Positions 1-5,082 of a DNA stretch of 6,008 bases are shown here, one piece after another; position 1 is the first letter of the stretch, and every line of letters begins with the position of its first letter. This DNA is from an uncultured Hyphomonadaceae bacterium (GTDB lineage Bacteria; Pseudomonadota; Alphaproteobacteria; Caulobacterales; Hyphomonadaceae). The translations under genes were made by a program, and so were the position numbers. The notes under the pieces were generated by a model, which did no database searches, had not been told where the DNA came from, and saw nothing but the letters and a program-made list of their open reading frames with translations. The stretch lies in contig CALMWO010000046.1 of assembly GCA_937873805.1 (NCBI GenBank), positions 1 to 6,008 of the forward strand. Direction: 5' to 3'.

Positions 1-531
1 CTTCGCAGCTTCGTCGTCGGCAGCCTTGTCGGCAGCCTGACCAGCAGCAATCACGTTCTCGCCCTTGGCCTGACGTTCAGCTTCGTCCGGCGAGCGGGCG
101 ACGTTGATCGAGATCTTGAACGAGACTTCCGGGTGCAGGCGGATCGTGACCTCATGCACGCCAATCGTCTTGATCGGCTGGTTGAGGGCGACATGCTTGC
201 GCTCGATCTTGTGACCGACAGCGTAGGCGGCGTCCGAGATATCACGGGCCGCAACCGAGCCGTACAGCTGGCCGGTTTCGCCGGCCTGACGGATCAGGAC
301 GTACGTCGCGCCGTCGATCGATTTGCCTTCAGCTTCGGCCGCGGCCTTGGCTTTTTCGTTACGGGCTTCGATCGCAACGCGCTCACGCTCGAAACGAGCC
401 TTGTTCGCGTCGGTAGCAAGGAGAGCCTTGTGTTGCGGGAAGAGGTAGTTGCGGGCGAACCCGTTCTTGACCTTCACCACGTCGCCAATGGCGCCGAGAT
501 TTTCCACGCGCTCGAGGAGGATGATTTCCAT
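1..531 (-). CDS. rplI: 50S ribosomal protein bL9, C-terminus cut by the window edge
   Basis: Large-subunit ribosomal protein bL9, which binds 23S rRNA near the base of the L1 stalk. The 177 visible residues begin MEIILLERVENLGAIGD. Residues 18-40 carry the classic N-domain signature with the GFARNYLFP core, which contacts rRNA. A charged Glu/Lys/Arg/Ala connecting helix follows at about residues 41-73, then the C-terminal domain (about 74-149) ending in HEVTIRLHPEVSFKISINV. Past residue 150 there is an Ala/Asp/Glu/Lys-rich extension, still open at base 1, so the stop lies outside the window. Extensions beyond the ~149-residue E. coli length are common in Alphaproteobacteria (recalled). The ATG at 531 is fixed by an AGGAGGG ribosome-binding site at 540-546, 8 nt upstream, which overlaps the rpsR stop. 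It is the third gene of the rpsF-rpsR-rplI operon. Confidence 0.97.
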   Translation of the reverse strand, partial: MEIILLERVENLGAIGDVVKVKNGFARNYLFPQHKALLATDANKARFERERVAIEARNEKAKAAAEAEGKSIDGATYVLIRQAGETGQLYGSVAARDISDAAYAVGHKIERKHVALNQPIKTIGVHEVTIRLHPEVSFKISINVARSPDEAERQAKGENVIAAGQAADKAADDEAAK

Positions 532-544
532 GGGATATTCCCTC

Positions 545-805
545 CTATTTCACGAGATAGGGCAGGAGCGACAGGTGACGCGCGCGTTTGATCGCTTGCG
601 ACAGGAGGCGCTGCTTCTTGGCCGAAACCGCAGTGATGCGGGCCGGAACGATTTTGCCCTTCTCCGAGATGTAGCGCTGGAGAAGTTTCACGTCCTTGTA
701 GTCGATCGGCGGAGCATTGGCGCCCGAGAACGGGCAGACCTTGCGCCGGCGGCCGAACGGGCGGCGCGAGGGCAGGTTGGCGATGTTGATTTTCTGTTGT
801 GCCAT
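545..805 (-). CDS. rpsR: 30S ribosomal protein bS18
   Basis: Small-subunit protein bS18, which binds 16S rRNA on the platform as a heterodimer with bS6. The 86 residues match the family's usual length. The basic N-terminal arm (RRPFGRRRKVCPFSG, residues 14-28) is followed by the highly conserved core IDYKDVKLLQRYISEKGKI and the ITAVSAKKQRLLSQAIKRAR segment, which is the family's rRNA-binding signature. Only one Cys (Cys24) is present, so there is no zinc ribbon. The ATG at 805 has a GGAG ribosome-binding site contained in the TAGGAG that ends rpsF, giving an 11-nt intergenic gap and probable translational coupling. No ssb or priB gene lies between rpsF and rpsR, unlike in some other bacteria. 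Confidence 0.97.
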   Translation of the reverse strand: MAQQKINIANLPSRRPFGRRRKVCPFSGANAPPIDYKDVKLLQRYISEKGKIVPARITAVSAKKQRLLSQAIKRARHLSLLPYLVK

Positions 806-816
806 GTGCGTTGCTC

Positions 817-1293
817 CTAGCCGCGATCAGGACGGGGGCCGCGCGGCGGACGATCGCCGAAGTCGCGGGGAGGACGGTCGCCACGGGGCGGACGGTCGCC
901 GCCATCACGGAAGCCGCCACCACCGAAGCCGCCGCCGAAATCGTCACGGTCGCGCTTGCGCTCGTCACGGTCCTTGCGGGCGATGACAGCGGAAGGCTCC
1001 GCCTGCAGTTCTTCCACCTTCACGGTGAGGAAGCGCAGCACGTCTTCGTTGATGCGGTGACGACGCTCGATCTCATGGATCACCGGGCCGGGGGCGTCGA
1101 TGTTCAGGAGCGAGTAGTGCGCCTTGCGCGATTTCTTGATCGGGTAGGACAGGTTGCGGAGGCCCCAGTACTCGGACTTGGCGACCGTGCCTTTGCCTTC
1201 CGTGACGATCTTGGTGATGTCTTCCACCAGAGCGTCGACCTGTTGTGGGGAAATATCGGGTCGCGTGACGACCACGTGTTCGTAAAGTGCCAT
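817..1293 (-). CDS. rpsF: 30S ribosomal protein bS6 with Gly/Arg/Pro-rich C-terminal tail
   Basis: Small-subunit protein bS6, partner of bS18 on the 16S rRNA platform. Residues 1-95 form the normal ferredoxin-like S6 fold: MALYEHVVVTRPDIS at the start, YWGLRNLSYPIKKSRKAHY in the middle and RRHRINEDVLRFLTVKVEE at the end. From about residue 106 a 53-residue tail follows: a charged Lys/Arg/Asp segment, a Gly/Phe-rich stretch (119-128), then three DRPPRG/D units at 133-138, 139-144 and 147-152. Total length is 158, against about 131 in E. coli. Long tails on S6 are usual in Alphaproteobacteria (recalled); the exact repeats vary. The start at 1293 is supported by AAGGGA at 1300-1305. It is the first gene of the operon, with a promoter about 110 nt upstream. 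Confidence 0.97.
   Translation of the reverse strand: MALYEHVVVTRPDISPQQVDALVEDITKIVTEGKGTVAKSEYWGLRNLSYPIKKSRKAHYSLLNIDAPGPVIHEIERRHRINEDVLRFLTVKVEELQAEPSAVIARKDRDERKRDRDDFGGGFGGGGFRDGGDRPPRGDRPPRDFGDRPPRGPRPDRG
820..936 (-). repeat. Low-complexity coding repeat, bS6 tail
   Basis: This is the part of rpsF that encodes the Gly-rich and DRPPRG-repeated tail (residues 120-158). At DNA level the three units appear on the plus strand as related blocks around cggacgatcgcc, aggacggtcgcc and cggacggtcgcc. The repeats sit in frame and encode similar peptides, so they are a coding repeat and not a mobile or CRISPR-like element. Confidence 0.8.
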
Positions 1294-1298
1294 TTTTC

Positions 1299-1382
1299 GT
1301 CCCTTCTGCGAGGGGCGGCGCAGTCAGTCCGAAGGGCGGACTGCCCACGATGGATCCCGAGCGCCCGAATGGGCCTAGGGAC
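1299..1382 (-). promoter_or_regulatory. Structured 5' leader of rpsF, candidate autoregulatory element
   Basis: The predicted rpsF leader contains a perfect 7-bp hairpin, CAGTCCG/CGGACTG with a 5-nt loop (plus 1325-1343). An alternative register pairs GCAGTC (1339-1344) with GACTGC (1320-1325), so the two helices are mutually exclusive. The ribosome-binding site AGGGAC (1299-1304) is the exact complement of GTCCCT (1377-1382), which would close the whole leader, and AGGG can also pair locally with CCCT just upstream. Known biology: S6:S18 binds a structured rpsF leader in many bacteria, through a stem with a CCG-containing bulge. Whether this leader is that motif I cannot establish by eye; a UCCGCC stretch is present inside the hairpin. 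Confidence 0.35.
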
Positions 1383-1404
1383 CGCCTCTCTTTGCGAAGC
1401 GCGG

Positions 1405-1432
1405 CTAATACAGCAAAAGGGCAGGTAATCAA
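1405..1432 (-). promoter_or_regulatory. Predicted housekeeping sigma promoter of rpsF-rpsR-rplI
   Basis: Read on the minus strand, CTTGATT gives a -35 box TTGATT (plus 1427-1432), a 16-nt spacer, then TATTAG as -10 (plus 1405-1410) with TG directly before it. This fits the alphaproteobacterial housekeeping pattern, in which the CTTGA part of the -35 dominates. Transcription would start near 1397-1399, leaving a leader of about 105 nt before rpsF. It is the best promoter match I see in the divergent region; no transcription data support it. Confidence 0.6.
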
Positions 1433-1541
1433 GCGCTCCACAGGGTAGATTGGCTGTCCCTTGCGCCCGGACGCCCCAGTTTCTAGGAAAACGGACCGCG
1501 GACGCCTGATTCCAGCGATTTAACCCACTTTCGAGGCCTGT

Positions 1542-2504
1542 ATGTCGCGCATCGCCTTCATTTTCCCCGGCCAGGGTTCTCAGGCGATCGGCATGGGCAA
1601 GGAACTGGCGGACGCGTTCCCGGCCGCCAAAGCCGTGTTTGACGAGGTGGATGCGGCGTTGGGTGAAAAGCTATCGGCGCTGATCTGGGGCGGGTCGATC
1701 GAGGAACTGACCCTGACCGCCAATGCCCAGCCGGCCCTGATGGCAGTAAGCCTTGCTGCCTCGCGCGCGCTGGAAGCCGGCTTCGGCGTCAAGATTTCGA
1801 CGGCTGCGTTCGTGGCGGGTCACTCGCTAGGTGAGTACTCGGCCTTGGCCGCCGCCGGCGCGATTTCCGTCACTGATGCGGCGCGTTTGCTACGTAAACG
1901 CGGGCAAGCCATGCAGGCAGCCGCGCCCGCCGGCACCGGCGCGATGGCCGCGCTCATCGGCAAGGTCGATCTCGAAATCGCGGAAATCATTGCGCTGGAA
2001 GGTTCGGCGGCCGGCACAGTCGTGGTCGCGAACGACAACAATGTCGGCAACGTCGTGATTTCCGGCACGAAAGCCGGGGTTGAAGCCGCGATTGCTGTGG
2101 CGAAGACCAAGGGCGTCAAAGCCATCTCGCTCCCCGTCTCGGCGCCATTCCACTCTCCGTTGATGGCGCCAGCCGCGGTCGAAATGGAAAAGGCGCTTGC
2201 CGCCGCCACGATCAACGCGCCCGTCATCCCTGTGGTCGCCAACGTAACGGCTCGCCCGATCTCCGAGCCCGCGGACATTCGCCGCCTGCTGGTTGAACAG
2301 GTTACGGGCCGCGTGCGCTGGCGCGAAAGCATCCAGTGGATGGCAGCCGGCGCTGACCAGAATGGCGGCAGCGTCACGAAGTTCGTCGAAACCGGCGCGG
2401 GCAAACAGCTGTCCGGCATGGTCAAACGGAATGCGCCGGAGGCGGAGACGGTGGCGCTAAACGTGCCGGCGGATCTTGAGGCGTTTGCGAAGTCGTTTGG
2501 ATGA
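1542..2504 (+). CDS. fabD: Malonyl-CoA:ACP transacylase FabD
   Basis: Cytoplasmic enzyme that transfers malonate from CoA to the phosphopantetheine of ACP, supplying the chain-extension unit for type II fatty acid synthesis. The 320 residues match the usual length of about 310. Visible motifs are PGQGSQ (9-14), the nucleophile elbow GHSLGEY (93-99) with catalytic Ser95, Arg120 in LLRKRG (carboxylate-binding Arg117 in E. coli), the catalytic His204 in SAPFHS, and Gln253 in VEQVTGRVRW (E. coli Gln250). The ATG at 1542 has GAGG at 1533-1536, 5 nt upstream. It is the first gene of the plus-strand cluster and divergent from rpsF with 248 nt between starts. In that gap only a weak forward promoter candidate is visible (CTTGCG at 1460-1465, TAGGAA at 1484-1489). 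Confidence 0.97.
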   Translation: MSRIAFIFPGQGSQAIGMGKELADAFPAAKAVFDEVDAALGEKLSALIWGGSIEELTLTANAQPALMAVSLAASRALEAGFGVKISTAAFVAGHSLGEYSALAAAGAISVTDAARLLRKRGQAMQAAAPAGTGAMAALIGKVDLEIAEIIALEGSAAGTVVVANDNNVGNVVISGTKAGVEAAIAVAKTKGVKAISLPVSAPFHSPLMAPAAVEMEKALAAATINAPVIPVVANVTARPISEPADIRRLLVEQVTGRVRWRESIQWMAAGADQNGGSVTKFVETGAGKQLSGMVKRNAPEAETVALNVPADLEAFAKSFG

Positions 2505-2530
2505 TTGTTGGGTAGGTCTTTGTCGTCGTG

Positions 2531-2623
2531 TCCCCCGCGAAGGCGGGGGTCCAGAAGAGGCAAGGGAATTTCGAGCGCTTCGCGCGCTTATTTTTTTGGA
2601 CTGGATCCCCGCCTTCGCGGGGA
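2531..2623. repeat. Paired inverted GC palindromes (REP/MITE-like intergenic element)
   Basis: Two palindromic units face each other. Unit 1 at 2531-2554 has a 7-bp stem CCCCCGC/GCGGGGG around GAAG, followed by TCCAG. Unit 2 at 2601-2623 begins CTGGA and has the stem TCCCCGC/GCGGGGA around CTTC. The reverse complement of unit 2 matches unit 1 apart from one C insertion and one A/G difference, and these leave both stems 7 bp long: a C-G pair in one unit replaces a T-A pair in the other. The 46 bases between the units hold a terminator hairpin. Palindromes with a CCCCGCGAAGGCGGGG core are recalled as frequent, dispersed intergenic repeats in Caulobacterales and sphingomonads. Copy number in this genome is unknown. 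Confidence 0.8.
2573..2597 (+). terminator. Intrinsic terminator after fabD
   Basis: The stem GAGCGC (2573-2578) pairs with GCGCTT (2584-2589) as five Watson-Crick pairs plus one closing G-U, with loop TTCGC. It is followed by A and seven T (2591-2597). The orientation fits transcripts coming from fabD, whose stop is 69 nt upstream. It sits between the two GC palindromes. The stem is short, so termination may be partial, which would set a fabD-to-fabG expression step without isolating the downstream genes. Confidence 0.6.
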
Positions 2624-2645
2624 ACGCGGTTGAGAGGTTCGGGTG

Positions 2646-3383
2646 ATGTTCAATCTTACTGGCAGGTTTGCTCTTGTGACCGGCGCTTCAGGCGGCATCG
2701 GCGGCTCGATTGCGAAGGCGCTGAGCGATGCGGGCGCCAAGGTCGCCCTCTCGGGTACGCGCGTTGAGGCGCTCGAGAAGACAGCCGCTGAAATCGGCGG
2801 CTCTCCCGTGATCCTGCCCTGCAACCTGGCCGATCCAGTCGCCACGTCCGCGCTGGTCGGGCAGGCTGAAGAAGCCCTAGGCGGCCTCGACATCCTGATT
2901 TCGAATGCCGGTCTCACCAAGGACGGTCTCTTGATGCGGATGAAGGACGAGGACTGGGACACTGTCCTCAACGTCAACCTCGGCGCCTATTTCCGGCTGG
3001 CGAAGGCCGCCATGCGGGGCATGATGAAGCGCCGCCACGGCCGGATCATCGGAATCACCTCGGTTGTCGGCGTTACCGGCAATGGCGGGCAGACCAATTA
3101 TGCGGCGTCCAAGGCGGGGATGATCGGCTTTTCCAAATCACTCGCCCAGGAAGTGGCCAGCCGGAACATCACCGTGAACTGCATTGCCCCCGGTTTCATC
3201 GCCACCCCGATGACCGATGTGCTCAAGGACGAACAGAAAGAAGCGCTGCTTAAGGGTATTCCAGCGGGAAGATTGGGCTCGGGGGCTGACATCGGGGCAG
3301 CCGCGCTCTATCTCGCATCGGATGAATCCGCTTACGTAACGGGCCAAACCCTGCACGTTAATGGCGGGATGGCGATGATCTAG
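2646..3383 (+). CDS. fabG: 3-oxoacyl-ACP reductase FabG
   Basis: NADPH-dependent short-chain dehydrogenase/reductase that reduces 3-ketoacyl-ACP to 3-hydroxyacyl-ACP in each round of fatty acid elongation; the family is a cytoplasmic homotetramer. The 245 residues match the family length. Motifs: the cofactor-binding TGASGGIG (12-19), NAG (87-89), Asn111, and the catalytic triad Ser139, Tyr152 and Lys156 in the YxxxK pattern (NYAASK). PGFIATPMT (182-190) and the C-terminal VTGQTLHVNGG are also typical. I chose ATG 2646 over the in-frame GTG at 2643 because GAGG at 2634-2637 then sits 8 nt away and the protein starts MFNLTGRFALVTG, like relatives. There is no clear promoter of its own between the terminator and the start, so it may depend on readthrough. 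Confidence 0.97.
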   Translation: MFNLTGRFALVTGASGGIGGSIAKALSDAGAKVALSGTRVEALEKTAAEIGGSPVILPCNLADPVATSALVGQAEEALGGLDILISNAGLTKDGLLMRMKDEDWDTVLNVNLGAYFRLAKAAMRGMMKRRHGRIIGITSVVGVTGNGGQTNYAASKAGMIGFSKSLAQEVASRNITVNCIAPGFIATPMTDVLKDEQKEALLKGIPAGRLGSGADIGAAALYLASDESAYVTGQTLHVNGGMAMI

Positions 3384-3403
3384 GCCCCGCTTCCAAGCCG
3401 GGC
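3384..3403. other. Imperfect dyad directly after the fabG stop
   Basis: A 20-nt near-palindrome abuts the fabG TAG: GCCC, a C-C mismatch, then GCTT/AAGC arms, closing with GGGC. It can form a 4-bp plus 3-bp hairpin. No T-run follows, so it is not an intrinsic terminator. It could be a 3'-end stabilising hairpin or chance. Confidence 0.35.
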
Positions 3404-3446
3404 TATGGTCAAAGAAATTCAGGCGTGTTACCGCGCCGCAACGAGG

Positions 3447-3483
3447 TTTTTCCAGGTCCTACAGGGCCTTGATACTGGAAGGG
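3447..3483 (+). promoter_or_regulatory. acpP leader helix able to mask the ribosome-binding site
   Basis: TTCCAG (3450-3455) is the exact complement of CTGGAA (3475-3480). Extending outward, three T pair as wobbles with the GGG of the ribosome-binding site, giving up to nine pairs that cover it. Inside, GTCC (3456-3459) can pair with GGGC (3464-3467) around TACA. A competing hairpin, AGGTCC/GGGCCT (3454-3469), would leave the ribosome-binding site free. This suggests a two-state leader, but no regulator is known to me for it, and the rest of the 106-nt fabG-acpP gap shows no convincing promoter. Confidence 0.3.
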
Positions 3484-3489
3484 ATAAAG

Positions 3490-3723
3490 ATGTCCGACGT
3501 TATCGAGCGCGTGAAGAAAATCGTGGTCGAGCGCCTGGAAGTTGACGCTGAGAAGGTCAACGAGAAGGCCAGCTTCATCGACGATCTCGGCGCCGACTCA
3601 CTCGACCTGGTCGAACTGGTCATGGCGTTCGAAGAAGAGTTCGGCATTGAAATCCCGGACGACGTCCAGGAGCAGATCGGCACCGTCGGCGACGCTGTCC
3701 GCTTCATCAAGGAACGCGTCTAA
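3490..3723 (+). CDS. acpP: Acyl carrier protein AcpP
   Basis: Small acidic carrier that holds growing acyl chains on a 4'-phosphopantetheine arm and presents them to FabD, FabG, FabF and other enzymes. The 77 residues match the family. The attachment motif GADSLD puts the modified serine at Ser37, at the start of helix II, with the conserved acidic run LVELVMAFEEEFGIEIPDD after it. The ATG at 3490 is chosen because GAAGGGA (3478-3484) lies 5 nt upstream and the protein then starts MSDVIERVKKIV as in relatives. An in-frame TTG at 3469 would add seven untypical residues, including the ribosome-binding site itself. It lies between fabG (106 nt upstream) and fabF (30 nt downstream). Confidence 0.97.
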   Translation: MSDVIERVKKIVVERLEVDAEKVNEKASFIDDLGADSLDLVELVMAFEEEFGIEIPDDVQEQIGTVGDAVRFIKERV

Positions 3724-3753
3724 CCAACGCGCGCCTCGGCTCGGAGCCATATC

Positions 3754-5037
3754 ATGCGGCGCGTCGTCATTACCGGCATGGGACTCGTGACTCCTCTGGC
3801 CAATGGCCGTGAGGCGTCATGGAAGAAGCTGATCGCGGGCGAGTCGGGTCTCAAGACCGTCGACCTGTTCGACACGTCTGACCTTGCCTGCAAGATCGGT
3901 GGTCAGGTGCCGTGGACCACGGGTCGCGGTGGCGGTTCGGCTGAAGATCCGGACTCGTTCAATCCTGAGAAGACGATGTCGCCGAAAGAGCAGCGGCGCG
4001 TTGACGAGTTCATCCTGTACGCAATGGCGGCAGCCGACGAAGCTATCGCTGACGCCAAGTGGACGCCTGAGTCTTACGACGACAGGATCCGCACCGGTGT
4101 GATGATCGGCTCGGGCATTGGCGGTCTCAAGTCCATCGCCGACACCGCCGTGGAGCTTCACGAGAAGGGGCCGAGACGTGTCTCGCCCTTCTTCATCCCG
4201 AGCGCGCTGATCAACCTCGCTTCTGGTCAGGTTTCGATCAAGTACGGCTACAAGGGACCGAACCACGCTGTGGTGACGGCTTGCGCCACGGGCGCCCATG
4301 CGATTGGTGACTCCGCACGCCTGATCCAGTGGGGCGATGCGGATGTGATGATCGCGGGCGGCTCCGAAGCCTCGATCTGCCGGATCGGCTATGCCGGGTT
4401 CATCGCCTGCCGCGCCATGTCGACCGAGTTCAACGAAACGCCGACCAAGGCTTCGCGCCCTTATGACAAGGACCGCGACGGCTTCGTGATGGGCGAGGGC
4501 GCGGGCATTGTCGTGCTGGAAGAGTACGAGCACGCCAAGAAGCGCGGCGCGCACATCTACGCAGAAGTCCTAGGTTATGGCCTGACGGGCGATGCGTTCC
4601 ACATTACGTCCCCAGACGAGACGGGCGATGGCGGCGAACGCGCGATGCGCACGGCGTTGCAGCGCTCCGGTCTCGACGCGTCCGAGATCGATTACGTCAA
4701 CGCGCACGGCACTTCGACGCCGGCGGGAGACGAGATCGAGGTTCGCGCGGTTGCACGCGTGCTCGGCAATGCGGCTTCGACCGCGCACCTGTCATCGACA
4801 AAGTCCGCCACGGGTCACCTGCTCGGTGCGGCTGGCTCGGTTGAGGCGATCTTCTCGGTGCTGGCGATCCGCGACGGCATCATTCCGCCGACGCTGAATC
4901 TCGACAATCCTTCGTTCGACTCGCCGATCAATCTCACGCCCCACAAGGCCGTGAAAAAGAACGTGCGCGCCGTGCTGTCGAACTCGTTCGGCTTCGGCGG
5001 AACGAACGCCGCGCTTGTGATGAAAGCTGCGGACTGA
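3754..5037 (+). CDS. fabF: 3-oxoacyl-ACP synthase II FabF
   Basis: Elongation condensing enzyme (KAS II) that joins acyl-ACP with malonyl-ACP, releasing CO2, in the cytoplasm. The 427 residues form a complete thiolase-fold synthase. The active site is intact: nucleophile Cys177 in TACATG, His318 in NAHGT, Lys350 in SSTKSATGH, His355 in TGHLLGAAG, and the C-terminal NSFGFGGTN loop (410-418). The Cys-His-His set marks an elongation synthase, unlike the Cys-His-Asn of FabH. About 14 extra residues relative to E. coli FabF lie before the Cys, in a Gly/Asp/Pro-rich insertion at about 54-76; similar insertions occur in alphaproteobacterial FabF (recalled). The ATG at 3754 has GGAG at 3743-3746, 7 nt upstream. 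The short 30-nt gap implies cotranscription with acpP. Confidence 0.97.
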   Translation: MRRVVITGMGLVTPLANGREASWKKLIAGESGLKTVDLFDTSDLACKIGGQVPWTTGRGGGSAEDPDSFNPEKTMSPKEQRRVDEFILYAMAAADEAIADAKWTPESYDDRIRTGVMIGSGIGGLKSIADTAVELHEKGPRRVSPFFIPSALINLASGQVSIKYGYKGPNHAVVTACATGAHAIGDSARLIQWGDADVMIAGGSEASICRIGYAGFIACRAMSTEFNETPTKASRPYDKDRDGFVMGEGAGIVVLEEYEHAKKRGAHIYAEVLGYGLTGDAFHITSPDETGDGGERAMRTALQRSGLDASEIDYVNAHGTSTPAGDEIEVRAVARVLGNAASTAHLSSTKSATGHLLGAAGSVEAIFSVLAIRDGIIPPTLNLDNPSFDSPINLTPHKAVKKNVRAVLSNSFGFGGTNAALVMKAAD

Positions 5038-5043
5038 TCCATA

Positions 5044-5055
5044 CTAGCGGGCTAG
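5044..5055. other. Perfect 12-bp dyad between fabF and mltG
   Basis: CTAGC, GG, GCTAG: two 5-nt arms that are exact reverse complements, lying 6 nt after the fabF stop. It is too short a hairpin to terminate transcription and lacks a T-run. It may be chance or a small protein-binding site; I have no basis for a function. Confidence 0.3.
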
Positions 5056-5082
5056 AGTCGTGGGCGGTCTCGGGAGTTCAGC

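Noticed and set aside
133..591. Plus-strand open frames opposite rplI and rpsR
   Set aside because: The minus strand encodes clear bL9 and bS18 with good ribosome-binding sites; the plus frames are shadows.
835..935. Short spaced DNA repeats resembling an array
   Set aside because: They are in-frame codons of the bS6 tail, with unequal spacing and no spacers; not CRISPR.
1460..1489. Forward promoter for fabD (CTTGCG, 17 nt, TAGGAA)
   Set aside because: The -10 matches the consensus at only three of six positions, too weak to list as a feature; fabD must have a promoter in this gap, but I cannot place it.
1820..2563. Minus-strand open frame opposite fabD, starting in a DPRLRGGHDD-like peptide
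   Set aside because: It is the shadow of fabD; its N-terminus is the translated palindromic repeat, a peptide pattern typical of such repeats.
2643..2645. GTG at 2643 as the fabG start
   Set aside because: It adds one Met before MFNLTG, and ATG 2646 has better spacing from GAGG (8 nt against 5 nt).
3469..3489. TTG at 3469 as an extended acpP start
   Set aside because: It would translate the ribosome-binding site and add MILEGIK, which is unlike ACP N-termini; ATG 3490 has ideal spacing.
3817..4554. Long minus-strand open frame opposite fabF
   Set aside because: Antisense to a complete FabF with all catalytic residues; the composition is that of a high-GC shadow frame.
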